The notes: a model not told the origin generated them from the sequence alone. Positions 1-8,088 are shown, counted from the first letter of the stretch. The stretch is DNA of 24,835 nucleotides from a virus (IMGVR_UViG_3300006793_000265:1-24835); one strand, 5' to 3'. A program made the numbers and translations.

Positions 1-1
1 A

Positions 2-23
2 AATAGGCCCCGAAGAGCCTATT
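2..23 (-). terminator. Hairpin terminator with UUCG loop
   Basis: Read on the minus strand, the sequence forms a 9-bp stem (AATAGGCTC pairing with GGGCCTATT, one G-U pair) closed by a UUCG tetraloop, the very stable cUUCGg type. It lies 15 bases beyond the stop of the 254-aa gene that ends the minus-strand virion block. The window edge cuts off any longer U tract, so only three U are visible after the stem. Confidence 0.75.
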
Positions 24-38
24 GATTAGTTTAAGGAA

Positions 39-803
39 TCATGCTGGTACGCAGTTGTTGACTCTAACTCCGCCCTTCATCTTAGTTTTAGGGTTTCCAA
101 TCTTCTTACCCTTCCAACATTTTGGATCTAAGCGTTGTTTTTCTGCTACGTAATTTTCATCTTCGTCTGCAGGTTCGTTACCGCATTCAGAACATTTCAT
201 TTTCTTTTTCTTGCCGTACTTGCCTTCTAATGCAGCTTTTAATTCTTCTTTAATACGTGCTTCTAACTCAGATGTTTCACCACTATCGTCTTCTACTGCC
301 ATTGGATTATCGCCACGTTGTGTAGCAGGGTATGCTTTTTTCTTACGATTTAAATCATTACCATCAGGAATATTATCGCTCATATCACCGTATTCTGGAT
401 CTGGTGAATTAGCATATTCTTCTTCAGTTGGTTCATCAGGTTTACCAACTATTAGGTCTCTCATTGTAGCCATGTCCATTTCTTGATCATCGCCGTCTGG
501 ACCAGGTAACATTTTTGGTTCATCTGTAACTGCTGGGCCCATCTGTGTAATGCCAGCTGCATCTTGCATCATTGCAATTAAGTCTGACACATTATCTTTA
601 CCTGATGCTGTAATACTTACTGTTACTGGCTGCTCACCACCTTCTGATGCCATTGGCATTTCTTGTCCTGCCATCATTGGGCTACCGCATTCTTGTATAG
701 ACTCTAAGATAGTTTTCATATCATTAACATCTTTTGTACCAGCGGAAGGTTTATCACCACTTGCTGCTGCATCCATGTTTTCTAAAATATTTTTCATATC
801 CAT
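39..803 (-). CDS. Acidic phage protein with Cys-containing C-terminus
   Basis: Unrecognised 254-aa protein, last gene of the minus-strand virion block. The first 150 residues are acidic and rich in Met, Asp, Glu and Gly, with low-complexity stretches that look disordered, and two similar short segments near the N-terminus (MKNILENMD and MKTILESIQ). A helical, Lys/Glu-rich stretch follows, then a CSECG motif and a C-terminal tail with DPKCWKGKK and RVNNCVP. From memory, this type of Cys-Trp-Lys tail ending in VxNCVP recurs in marine phage proteins, but I know no assigned function. A GGGAG ribosome binding site lies 8 bases before the ATG, and the gene starts 3 bases after the stop of the previous gene, so the two are surely co-transcribed. 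A structural or core/scaffold-like role is possible from context only. Confidence 0.8.
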   Translation of the reverse strand: MDMKNILENMDAAASGDKPSAGTKDVNDMKTILESIQECGSPMMAGQEMPMASEGGEQPVTVSITASGKDNVSDLIAMMQDAAGITQMGPAVTDEPKMLPGPDGDDQEMDMATMRDLIVGKPDEPTEEEYANSPDPEYGDMSDNIPDGNDLNRKKKAYPATQRGDNPMAVEDDSGETSELEARIKEELKAALEGKYGKKKKMKCSECGNEPADEDENYVAEKQRLDPKCWKGKKIGNPKTKMKGGVRVNNCVPA

Positions 804-806
804 TTT

Positions 807-1364
807 TTAACTCCCTACAGTGCTGGCACTGTTTTCCTTGTTGTCAATATCTTTGCTATCGCCTACATGCACACCTTCAGTAGGTTCATGACCTCGCTCT
901 TTACGGGCAGTTTCTAATTCTTTTAGTAATCCCATTATGCGTTCTCCTGCTACTTCTTTTTGTGCAGATTCGCCACCCATATCTTCTTGTGTTAATAACA
1001 CATCGTATGTAGTTTCTTCTGGAGCGTCTTGATATTCTTCTCTAGGATCATTCATATTGCGCACAATAATATATGCTTGATCAACGCCGCAACACTTGCC
1101 CAAATATTCTTGTAATACTTGTGGTGTAGTTGGGTAGTTAACTTCTGCTTCAAAATACGTTACTTCTGTATTTTGTAATTGTGGAAAATCTAATGGACGT
1201 TCTTGAATTGGTGTTTTTTTGCCTGCTGTTATATTTACAACATCATATTTTTCAAGTGCCATTTTCATTTGTTGCACACATTCATCTGGACAATCGCCAG
1301 CAATGCCTACTTTAAACTCGTATGTTTTTTTTGCTTCTGTAAGAATTTCATTAAATTTGCGCAT
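807..1364 (-). CDS. Conserved-looking phage protein of unknown function
   Basis: 185-aa protein that I cannot name. It begins MRKFNEILTEAKK, the short amphipathic start (M-x-x-F-x-x-x-L-x-E-A) that is common among virion-associated proteins of T4-like marine phages. Residues 15-105 look like a compact alpha/beta domain (alternating hydrophobic strands, CPDEC and CCGVDQ cysteine pairs). Residues 125-185 are charged and probably disordered. It follows the small terminase gene and has its own late promoter box overlapping that gene's stop codon. An AGGA ribosome site precedes the ATG. A virion or packaging-related role is an inference from position. Confidence 0.8.
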   Translation of the reverse strand: MRKFNEILTEAKKTYEFKVGIAGDCPDECVQQMKMALEKYDVVNITAGKKTPIQERPLDFPQLQNTEVTYFEAEVNYPTTPQVLQEYLGKCCGVDQAYIIVRNMNDPREEYQDAPEETTYDVLLTQEDMGGESAQKEVAGERIMGLLKELETARKERGHEPTEGVHVGDSKDIDNKENSASTVGS

Positions 1365-1384
1365 ATTATGTTTCCTATTATATG

Positions 1385-1888
1385 TTATTTATCATTATCT
1401 AGTCCTTTTAGACGTTCTAATAGACTATTCCTGTCAGTAACAACATAACCTTCACCGTTAACAAAATCATCGCCTTTGGCTCCTTTGTCACTATCTAATT
1501 TTTCTTTCTTTAATTGTAACTCGACCATCTTTAGTTTTTTATCTAACTTTGCTACTTTAGCATCTAAATTAGTTTTTAGCATATTACCTGCAACTTCAAA
1601 TACTCTGCCACTATAACGTGCTTCCACGTTCATGCCTAAGTCCATTAAATCTTCATATGCTTGCATTGCTTTATCTGACACTTCGCTTAGTTCTTTATCA
1701 GCTAAATCTCCAAGTCCTTTTACTTGCGGTAATGCACTTGATATCTTATCAAATTCTGCAATGTCTCTCATTGTCTCTTGTTGTTGCTCAAGATGATAAG
1801 ACTGTTGTTCAGTCTCTTGCATTTCTGCATCTTTTATAATTTCTTTGCTCTCAGGCAAATTTAGTAAGTCTTCTAGTTTCTTGGTCAT
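1385..1888 (-). CDS. 16: Small terminase subunit, gp16-like
   Basis: 167-aa, almost wholly helical protein that fits the T4 gp16 small terminase family (T4 gp16 is about 164 aa). It would bind or recognise concatemeric phage DNA and stimulate the large terminase gp17 during packaging. The visible support is an acidic N-terminal segment (LEDLLNLPES), a Gln/Glu-rich helix, and a central long helical hairpin (residues about 75-130, with RYSGRVFEVAGNMLKTNLD and then a Lys/Leu heptad run) like the gp16 oligomerisation core, followed by a polar tail. It sits directly after the gp4-like gene, and an AGGAC site lies before the ATG. gp17 is not in this window, so the usual 16-17 adjacency is broken here. 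The call rests on overall resemblance and size rather than a catalytic motif. Confidence 0.65.
   Translation of the reverse strand: MTKKLEDLLNLPESKEIIKDAEMQETEQQSYHLEQQQETMRDIAEFDKISSALPQVKGLGDLADKELSEVSDKAMQAYEDLMDLGMNVEARYSGRVFEVAGNMLKTNLDAKVAKLDKKLKMVELQLKKEKLDSDKGAKGDDFVNGEGYVVTDRNSLLERLKGLDNDK
1386..1393 (-). promoter_or_regulatory. T4-like late promoter box for 185-aa gene
   Basis: GATAAATA on the minus strand, differing by one base from the T4 late consensus TATAAATA. It overlaps the TAA stop codon of the small terminase gene. With T4 spacing the transcript would begin near 1380, leaving a 16-base leader with an AGGA site before the ATG at 1364. Confidence 0.65.
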
Positions 1889-1915
1889 GTGTCCTATACC
1901 ATTATATGCTAGTTT

Positions 1916-1923
1916 TATTTATC
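1916..1923 (-). promoter_or_regulatory. T4-like late promoter box for gp16
   Basis: GATAAATA on the minus strand, with its internal TAA serving as the stop codon of the upstream gp4-like gene. The expected start near 1910 gives a 22-base leader carrying AGGAC before the ATG at 1888. Confidence 0.65.
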
Positions 1924-2356
1924 TTCTTTTGCCTTGGTGGAACATATCTTGTTCATTTATAATTCTAAAGAAAATATTTTTTTGACTGCACCATGCTCTT
2001 GCAGCTTGCCACTTAGCTTGATTTATTACATAATGTGCTTGATTGTGTTTACTACGTCCAACCTTTTCTCGTAGAGTTTGATTAGCTGGTTTAACTTCTA
2101 TTAACTCGACTCGCTTTTTACCAACTTTGTCGCCATATACTATAAAAAAGTCAGGCACGTATATTGTGTTCTTTCCTGTTAATGGATTTCTATACGGAAT
2201 CTTTATTGCTTCACTTGCCCATTGTTGAACACTAGTATGCTCGTCACAGAATCGCATAAAGGCAAACTCCCAACTACTTCGATATGTTGGGGTTTTATTT
2301 CCGACATACTTTTCAGGAAATTTTAAAGTATATTTCCCTTGGGCAAATTTAGCCAT
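1919..2356 (-). CDS. 4: Head completion protein, gp4-like (nuclease fold)
   Basis: 145-aa protein resembling T4 gp4 (also called gp50/gp4), a small protein needed to complete the DNA-filled head before tail joining. The sequence carries a TnsA/restriction-endonuclease-like core: YRSSWE with Glu30, VPDFFI with Asp69, then ELIEVKP with Glu87 and Lys89, the E...D...ExK set of this fold. Residues 23-36 (the TYRSSWEFAFMRFCD region) and the IPYRNP segment are typical of the family in marine T4-like phages. The ATG overlaps the stop codon of the previous gene by one base (TAATG), so translation is probably coupled. Whether it cuts DNA or only trims ends is not known from the sequence. Confidence 0.75.
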   Translation of the reverse strand: MAKFAQGKYTLKFPEKYVGNKTPTYRSSWEFAFMRFCDEHTSVQQWASEAIKIPYRNPLTGKNTIYVPDFFIVYGDKVGKKRVELIEVKPANQTLREKVGRSKHNQAHYVINQAKWQAARAWCSQKNIFFRIINEQDMFHQGKRR

Positions 2357-2730
2357 TAGGAACCTTCAAGTATATTTCTTGTTTCGATTGTTGTTGTAGT
2401 TTTTAGTTTTCGAAATCCAACAACACTTGTTCTTTTTCGATTGTAATTAAGTATTTCAGCAACAATAGAACTTAATCGTTTACCGTCAAGTGTTTTTAGT
2501 GTATCTAATAATTCAAATACTTTAATACTTTCATTCTTTGCTTGTCTTAATAAAAGAGTACTAACAGCTATTGCCGCTGTTTTGTCAAATCCTGCATCTT
2601 CAAAAAATGCAATTACTACACTCAGTTCGTTATCTGATAAATTAATTTGTGTATTATAATAAGTGTCAAAAAATAATTGCACTCCTTTATCAGATCTTTT
2701 TGATATGTTTGGAATTGGTAAACTACTCAT
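2356..2730 (-). CDS. Small unknown phage protein in virion block
   Basis: 124-aa protein that I do not recognise by function. It is mostly helical by composition, with a middle segment LSVVIAFFEDAGFDKTAAIAVSTLLL that is hydrophobic but carries Asp, Glu and Lys, so it is more likely a buried helical bundle than a membrane segment. The C-terminus is basic and Thr-rich. It is translationally coupled at both ends: its ATG overlaps the stop of the tube-like gene and its stop overlaps the gp4 ATG, each as TAATG. This tight coupling suggests a virion-assembly role, but nothing in the sequence proves it. Confidence 0.75.
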   Translation of the reverse strand: MSSLPIPNISKRSDKGVQLFFDTYYNTQINLSDNELSVVIAFFEDAGFDKTAAIAVSTLLLRQAKNESIKVFELLDTLKTLDGKRLSSIVAEILNYNRKRTSVVGFRKLKTTTTIETRNILEGS

Positions 2731-3962
2731 TATTCAGCTTCCTCTAAAATTTGTTTCTTATAAGATTCTCTTCGTGTAATTGGCAATGATGCCCAAGCAG
2801 CAGCTAACCCATTAATACCAGCTCCGCCTTCACTTAAAAAGTCTGCCAAGAATAGTAACTTAGCTAATGAGTCTAATGCTTCTGGATTGTTATTTAAATC
2901 TTCTACACTTAGACTAGAATTAGTATTAGTTCTAGATGTAATATTACTACTTGAAGATCTTGTTACACTTTGTTCTCCGCCTGCACCTCGTGTTTTTGGT
3001 ATATTAATATCAGCTATTCCGCCTATGTCGTCAACGTTTGTTACTTGTGATATGCTAGTATAAAGATCATTAAACGCATCAGTCAAGTATGTTAAAGGTC
3101 CGTTATCATAATCAATATTAGGATCATTATTTCTATATTGTTGAAGATTTGTATTTACAGTTAAGTCAACATCTTCTTGTGTAGCATTAGGTACAGCTAA
3201 TGGACTTGGCTGTGTATCATAATGCACTGATCCAAATCCAACTGGATTACCATCGTCACCTACTTCTACAGTTCCTCTACTATAATGAACAGCTTCGTAT
3301 TGAAGCGTAATAGTATTCTGCATGAAGGTTCCGTTGTCTGAACTTTCAACTTGATCATGTTCCCAATTTGTAATTATTGGATTTACTAATGTGTATGTTG
3401 TAAACTGTGATCTTGATAATTGAGATATTTGTATATTTCTAAAAAACGGAACAGATAGATTATTATCTAATCCATATCTAAATTGGTTACGTTCTCTACC
3501 TTTGTACGTAGCGTCACCGTCACCAGCTTTGTTAAATGCTCCTGCATCATTCCCGTACCAGGCATCAGCATAGTAGTATCTATAATATGCTTCAAGTAAT
3601 GCTGTTGTTACACCATGATTGTCGTCATGAAATGTAATAGTAACAGGCTGATATTGGATTGCTGTCTGCATATTTTTTGTACGATTATATTTCTTACGTG
3701 TTTCAACAGTAGCTTGATATTTAGGTAAGTCTGCTGCTTTAACAAGCATACCAATTTCAACACTGTATTTTTCAATTAGTGCTGGTATAGTATTAGCTAC
3801 GTTTGGATCAATTGAAAAAAACGTATGAAACAGATATTTGGTTTTTGGTGTAAACTTTAAATTGTTGCTAAGGAATAGTCGTGAAGCATGATTGTAATCA
3901 GCTAGATTACCTTTAGGCCCATTATAGGAATTTAGGTTATTTGAATATGCATTAGTTGTCAT
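2730..3962 (-). CDS. Tail-tube-fold protein, perhaps baseplate gp54/gp48-like
   Basis: 410-aa probable structural protein. Residues about 35-230 look like the tail-tube fold shared by T4 gp19, gp48 and gp54: a YQPVTITFHDDN strand (compare WQPITLNLRED in the gp19 of this phage), an aromatic helix LEAYYRYYYADA, and a late strand pair NPIITNWEHD ... NTITLQYEAVHYSRG parallel to gp19's CFITNANY ... TVTLEMQYDNA. The C-terminal 150 residues are Asn/Ser-rich and then end in a helical segment. Position directly after gp19 fits a tube initiator or cap at the baseplate (gp54 or gp48), but I cannot decide between them; a second tube protein is also possible. There is no ribosome binding site before the ATG, and the late promoter box predicts a transcript starting at the ATG itself. 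Confidence 0.55.
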   Translation of the reverse strand: MTTNAYSNNLNSYNGPKGNLADYNHASRLFLSNNLKFTPKTKYLFHTFFSIDPNVANTIPALIEKYSVEIGMLVKAADLPKYQATVETRKKYNRTKNMQTAIQYQPVTITFHDDNHGVTTALLEAYYRYYYADAWYGNDAGAFNKAGDGDATYKGRERNQFRYGLDNNLSVPFFRNIQISQLSRSQFTTYTLVNPIITNWEHDQVESSDNGTFMQNTITLQYEAVHYSRGTVEVGDDGNPVGFGSVHYDTQPSPLAVPNATQEDVDLTVNTNLQQYRNNDPNIDYDNGPLTYLTDAFNDLYTSISQVTNVDDIGGIADINIPKTRGAGGEQSVTRSSSSNITSRTNTNSSLSVEDLNNNPEALDSLAKLLFLADFLSEGGAGINGLAAAWASLPITRRESYKKQILEEAE

Positions 3963-3967
3963 ACTAA

Positions 3968-3975
3968 TATTTATC
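3968..3975 (-). promoter_or_regulatory. T4-like late promoter box, predicts leaderless mRNA
   Basis: GATAAATA on the minus strand, ending 5 bases before the ATG at 3962. In T4 the late box spans -13 to -6, so +1 falls on the A of the ATG. No Shine-Dalgarno sequence is visible, which agrees with a leaderless message. Confidence 0.65.
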
Positions 3976-4000
3976 TATATCTTTTATGTGCGTAGATAAT

Positions 4001-4026
4001 AAAAAAGGGGCATAAAGCCCCCTTTT
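4001..4026 (-). terminator. Rho-independent terminator after gp19
   Basis: On the minus strand, an A-rich flank, a GC stem (GGGGGC pairing with GCCCC, with one extra G), a short TTTAT loop and a run of six T follow the gp19 stop codon by about 20 bases. It separates gp19 from the downstream tube-like gene, which has its own late promoter. The hairpin is nearly symmetric and could work on both strands. Confidence 0.85.
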
Positions 4027-4045
4027 ACTGTTATGTTTAAGTAAC

Positions 4046-4672
4046 TTACGAACCGCCGCCTGTTATCAACGAACCGTTCTGTCTTGGTACACTTACACCA
4101 ATACCACCATCTGCATCTGTTTGGATTGCATTGTCGTACTGCATTTCTAGTGTTACTGTTACTGGCTCATTGTTTTGATATGCTAATGAGTTATAGTTTG
4201 CGTTAGTAATAAAGCAACCATATAATTCAAAAGTTTCAAGAACGTTTGGCGTGTACACACCGTTACCACCGTCTAAGATCTCAATACGTGTTGTAAATTT
4301 GTAATCTTGACCTGATACTGGACTTGACTGTTCCATAAAATCAAATTGCTTCTGTAACTGTTCGCCTACAAGTTTCTGTACAGCATTGTTTACATCTTCA
4401 CGTAAGTTCAGTGTAATTGGTTGCCATGTGTGCTTGCCTGCTAAGTATGCTTTTGAGTTGTATGCATGTATTTCCATTGGCTCAAATGCTACTGTTGGTC
4501 TAGTTACGTCAATAACTTGTTTTGTTAGTTCTGTTGTCGGCGTTGAAACACCAAAGTTTTCCAGCGACACTCTAAAGCGGTACTGGAGCTTTGGCATCAA
4601 CAAGCCCTGGCTTGCAGCTGAGTCGCCACTTGCTAACGGAACTGTGATTTTCGATAATGATGAGATTGCCAT
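4046..4672 (-). CDS. 19: Tail tube protein gp19
   Basis: 208-aa major tail tube protein, matching T4 gp19 in size (163 aa in T4; marine relatives are about 200). It polymerises into hexameric rings that form the inner tube through which DNA passes. Family features include the MPKLQYRFRVSLENFG entry strand, PTVAFEPMEIHAYNSKAYLAGKHTWQPITLNLRED in the middle, and FELYGCFITNANYNSLAY followed by VTVTLEMQYDNA near the end. It lies directly after the sheath gene gp18, the normal T4 order. An AGGAG site stands 9 bases before the ATG, and a late promoter box sits in the 37-base gap. A terminator follows, so gp19 can be made as a separate abundant message, as fits its high copy number. Confidence 0.93.
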   Translation of the reverse strand: MAISSLSKITVPLASGDSAASQGLLMPKLQYRFRVSLENFGVSTPTTELTKQVIDVTRPTVAFEPMEIHAYNSKAYLAGKHTWQPITLNLREDVNNAVQKLVGEQLQKQFDFMEQSSPVSGQDYKFTTRIEILDGGNGVYTPNVLETFELYGCFITNANYNSLAYQNNEPVTVTLEMQYDNAIQTDADGGIGVSVPRQNGSLITGGGS

Positions 4673-4698
4673 TTAATTTGCTCCTAATTGCTTAATAT

Positions 4699-4706
4699 TA
4701 TTTATC
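4699..4706 (-). promoter_or_regulatory. T4-like late promoter box for gp19
   Basis: GATAAATA on the minus strand in the gap between gp18 and gp19. The expected transcript start near 4693 leaves a 21-base leader with AGGAG before the gp19 ATG. Confidence 0.7.
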
Positions 4707-4709
4707 ATC

Positions 4710-7700
4710 TTATAAGCCTGATATTTCACCAGTGTTTTTCAATCTCAACGGAATGTATATAAATTCAATTGACTTAACTGGTTCAATTGCAATATCAACA
4801 TATAATTCGTTGCGATCTACTCTTGCTGGAGTGTTGTTTGTTTCGTCACACACAACTAAGTAGTCGTACAATGCTCTTTGTCCTACTAGCTCAAGAAGTA
4901 AACTTTCAACTTGCTGTTTCATTTCATCTCTAGTAATTTTATCATTTGGTTCAAAGATATACGGTTTAGCAAGTGTGTTTAGTTGTGAACGTAAGTACAC
5001 TACTAGTCTTGCAACGTTAATTCTATCTAACGAGCTTGCACCTCTTGCACGAGTCTTCTGTCCAAAGTTAACAAGTCCTGCACCAGTAATAAACGTAATT
5101 GGGTTAACGCCTTGTGCATACAATGTATCACGCTGTCCTTCGTTTAATGATGTTGAAACAAATTCGCCTTCGTTACTAAGATAGCCTGTTGAACTTGCAT
5201 TGCTTATTCCGCCACGTCTTGTACCTGCTGGTGCAAACCATGGATAGCTAACTTGGTCACTTAGTGCAATAGTACGCATCATCATATGACTTGGTGGAAC
5301 AACTACGTTATTTCCAAAGTTATCGCTTGTAAAGCCCCATGGATAAAATACACCTAAGTATTCATCGTTAGTAACAAGTCCGTCGTCGTTATCTTCAACA
5401 GCTGCACGAACGTTTGTTCCCCATTCATTAAGTGAAGTTGCATCTGGTGTTAGTCTTGCTGGACTATCACCAACAACAAATGCTGTTAAGCCTCTGTCAC
5501 TGTTTAGTGTAGTTAACTCGCCAATTAGTTCCGGATATCCAGGAGCTGCAATTAAGTTAAATCTACGTGCGTCTTCATTTCTAATATCATCGTTACTGTT
5601 AACTACTGCTTGTAGTTTTTGTACAACAACTTTACGCTGTGCTTTACGTCCAAAGCTACCTGATCCATCTTCGTTGTTTGCTGATTCAGTTACCCAGCGA
5701 TCTGCTGCATAGCTTGTCATTACTTCGTCATTAAAGCGTTTGTTAAGAGCTGTTTTGTCAACATATGCAACTTCATAACGCTTAACATTAAATCCACTTC
5801 TACGTGTATTAAACAATAATGTACCTTTTGGATATAATGCTGGATCTGGACAATCTGGATCTACAAAGTTTTTAGTTAACAATGATTTAATTGTTGCTGC
5901 TGTATTTCCTTTTGCTCCACTTTCGCCGTAACGTGCATCAGCGAAAACTATACCGTTTTCAGTTGTTTGGTCACCGTTATCTACTAAGTCCCAGCGATCA
6001 AGCAATGGTCCTTTGTAGCGATTTATTGTTGGATAGTTTTCAATGTCACTAGTATCAATCCAAAGATCACCTGCTACTAATGCACTTGTACCGTCTGACT
6101 GTTTAGTTGGTTTTGTAGCTGAAACAATTGGTCCGTTTGCGTCAGTACCACTAACTGCATTATAGACTGGACTTGTTGAATCTTTATAGCCTACCCAAAC
6201 ACTACCGTTGTTAACCATAATGTCAACTTCGTCAATAGTTGAGTTGTACCATAATTGTCCTTGACTTGCTGTGTTTGACGGAGCACTGTTGCTAGGAGTA
6301 TAACTTAATACTTCCCAGTTACTTACTCTGTACTCAATTGGTGCAACGTTGTTGTCAGCACCTGGTTCGTCTGCAACAAAGCGTGTTCCTGCACCTGTAA
6401 CAATATTGTAAGGTGAAATACCTAACTGTGTTAATGCTGGTGCAAAACTTGCTACATCATCTTTAAGTTTCATTTCGCCGCCTGTGCTGTGTGTTATAAC
6501 TACACGATCATTATCAACACTTGCACTAACATTTGGAATATTAGCACTTGTAATAGCAGTTGCAAGATTAGTTGCTGTATCTGTACCTTGTGCAGCTGCA
6601 TTCCATACTATAGAATGTGCTGAGAATGTATTTGCTCCTGGTGAAGTTGCACTAATTTCTAGTCTATATGCTTCTCCATCTGTAAAGCTGGCTGGCGTTA
6701 TTACATTTGTTGTTACTGTAGTTGCGCCAACTGCTGCACGTTTAAATATTTTAAAAGTAGCAAGTGGACTAGTGTCGCCTGCAACATTAGTTTGAACAAA
6801 CAAGTTACCAATTGTTAAGTTTGCGCCGCCGCCTGTTAAATCTAAATCTACAATTGCATCTTGTGCAGTTGGATATAACGGAGCTGAAACTGAATCCCAA
6901 ATCTTAGTTGCATCGTTCCACTGTTTTACTCTCCAACGAGCACCTTGATTAGGTGTAGTTGTTTTAATCCAAATACTGCCACTTGGGCGACCATTATAGT
7001 TTGTGCCTGATTTAAATGTATCTGGAATTTCAGTGTGCTTACTAATTTGCACTGCTGGAATTAAATATTGTGTTGCTGATAGTCCTAACCAAGTTAGTAC
7101 TGATGCATTGTCATTTGCACCTAATGCAAACGTAATTCTATCAGTTGATGCGCCTGTGTTATATAATGCTAATTCGCCACTAACTTCTTTTGCTGTAATG
7201 CCTGGAATAGCAAATCCGTTAATTGCTGCTACTACTGTTGCTATCGAATCGCCTGTAGTTACTGTCACTGTTGTGCCATTTAACAAGAACACTTCTGAAC
7301 CGCTTTCGGAAGAATCTTCACCATATGTAGTACTTGCTTTTGCACTAGTTACAGTTGGAACAGAACCAATCCACTGCGATGAACCTACTTTAAGCCAGCC
7401 ACTAGTACTTCTATACCAAATTGTATTAAGTGTAGTTACTGAAACAATAGCGTAATCGCCAATTGCCCCAATTGAACCTAATGGTGTATAGTCTGCATTA
7501 TCAAAGTCAACTACCTGTGCCTGCTCTGTAATAGCAAGTGGTACTTTATTAGTAAATGTTTGTCCACCTGTTACTGACTCACTAGCATTATTCCACTGTT
7601 GAATTCCGTATACAGATGATGCTGTATCTAACCAATATGTGCCTGCGTCTGGAGCACTTACTGGTACTGTTGATGTTGGAGTAAGTTCGCCTAAATCTAC

Positions 7701-8039
7701 ATCTGCTCTTACTACCCACGCTCTGTTACTTACGCCTAAATATGAATATGCAGCTTGTAAGCCGTATTCGTTAAGTTCACTTCCGTGAACTGGATTATTA
7801 CTTGCATCTGTTTGGAAAACAGGATCTCCAAATGTTTCAGCTAAGTCACGTTGTGATGTTAGCAAGTACGGCTTACCAGCATTTACTGCTAGTGTTCCGA
7901 TTGCTGTGCCCGATGCTGAAGCATTTAGTTTATTCTCTTGCGATGCAACAAAAATTACTGGTACTGTACCTGGTTCAGCGGGTGTGTAGAAACTTTCATC
8001 TATTACGCTTACCTGTACACCTGGTGATGTCAATGCCAT
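4710..8039 (-). CDS. 18: Tail sheath protein gp18, enlarged
   Basis: 1109-aa contractile tail sheath protein (T4 gp18 is 659 aa). The N-terminus (MALTSPGVQVSVIDESFYTPAEPGTV) and the C-terminal domain (residues about 770-1109, with the FNLIAAPGYPELIG, VVPPSHMMMRTIALSD and INVARLVVYLRSQL segments and the final IEFIYIPLRL strand) are typical of the family. The core is interrupted between residues about 125 and 765 by a large surface region. This holds repeated short modules of the form G-x-x-W-x-x-T followed by a strand and a second Trp (near 133-153, 194-219, 354-384, 594-618, 657-686, and a degenerate one at 739-760) and two Ala/Thr-rich beta domains (about 230-325 and 400-545). These are probably exterior decorations. 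AGGAG precedes the ATG. Confidence 0.95.
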   Translation of the reverse strand: MALTSPGVQVSVIDESFYTPAEPGTVPVIFVASQENKLNASASGTAIGTLAVNAGKPYLLTSQRDLAETFGDPVFQTDASNNPVHGSELNEYGLQAAYSYLGVSNRAWVVRADVDLGELTPTSTVPVSAPDAGTYWLDTASSVYGIQQWNNASESVTGGQTFTNKVPLAITEQAQVVDFDNADYTPLGSIGAIGDYAIVSVTTLNTIWYRSTSGWLKVGSSQWIGSVPTVTSAKASTTYGEDSSESGSEVFLLNGTTVTVTTGDSIATVVAAINGFAIPGITAKEVSGELALYNTGASTDRITFALGANDNASVLTWLGLSATQYLIPAVQISKHTEIPDTFKSGTNYNGRPSGSIWIKTTTPNQGARWRVKQWNDATKIWDSVSAPLYPTAQDAIVDLDLTGGGANLTIGNLFVQTNVAGDTSPLATFKIFKRAAVGATTVTTNVITPASFTDGEAYRLEISATSPGANTFSAHSIVWNAAAQGTDTATNLATAITSANIPNVSASVDNDRVVITHSTGGEMKLKDDVASFAPALTQLGISPYNIVTGAGTRFVADEPGADNNVAPIEYRVSNWEVLSYTPSNSAPSNTASQGQLWYNSTIDEVDIMVNNGSVWVGYKDSTSPVYNAVSGTDANGPIVSATKPTKQSDGTSALVAGDLWIDTSDIENYPTINRYKGPLLDRWDLVDNGDQTTENGIVFADARYGESGAKGNTAATIKSLLTKNFVDPDCPDPALYPKGTLLFNTRRSGFNVKRYEVAYVDKTALNKRFNDEVMTSYAADRWVTESANNEDGSGSFGRKAQRKVVVQKLQAVVNSNDDIRNEDARRFNLIAAPGYPELIGELTTLNSDRGLTAFVVGDSPARLTPDATSLNEWGTNVRAAVEDNDDGLVTNDEYLGVFYPWGFTSDNFGNNVVVPPSHMMMRTIALSDQVSYPWFAPAGTRRGGISNASSTGYLSNEGEFVSTSLNEGQRDTLYAQGVNPITFITGAGLVNFGQKTRARGASSLDRINVARLVVYLRSQLNTLAKPYIFEPNDKITRDEMKQQVESLLLELVGQRALYDYLVVCDETNNTPARVDRNELYVDIAIEPVKSIEFIYIPLRLKNTGEISGL

Positions 8040-8080
8040 TTTTTATTCTCCTATTGGAACTGTGTTCTGTTTATTAATTG

Positions 8081-8088
8081 TATTTACC
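8081..8088 (-). promoter_or_regulatory. Weak T4-like late promoter box for gp18
   Basis: GGTAAATA on the minus strand, two bases off TATAAATA, placed so that a transcript would begin near 8075 with a 36-base leader ending in AGGAG before the gp18 ATG. It is the only candidate seen upstream of this highly expressed gene. Confidence 0.45.

Noticed and set aside
7003-7455. 150-codon plus-strand open frame antisense to the sheath gene
   Set aside because: It lies wholly inside gp18, has no ribosome site or family-like sequence, and similar antisense frames run opposite the Thr/Val-rich virion genes because of codon bias.
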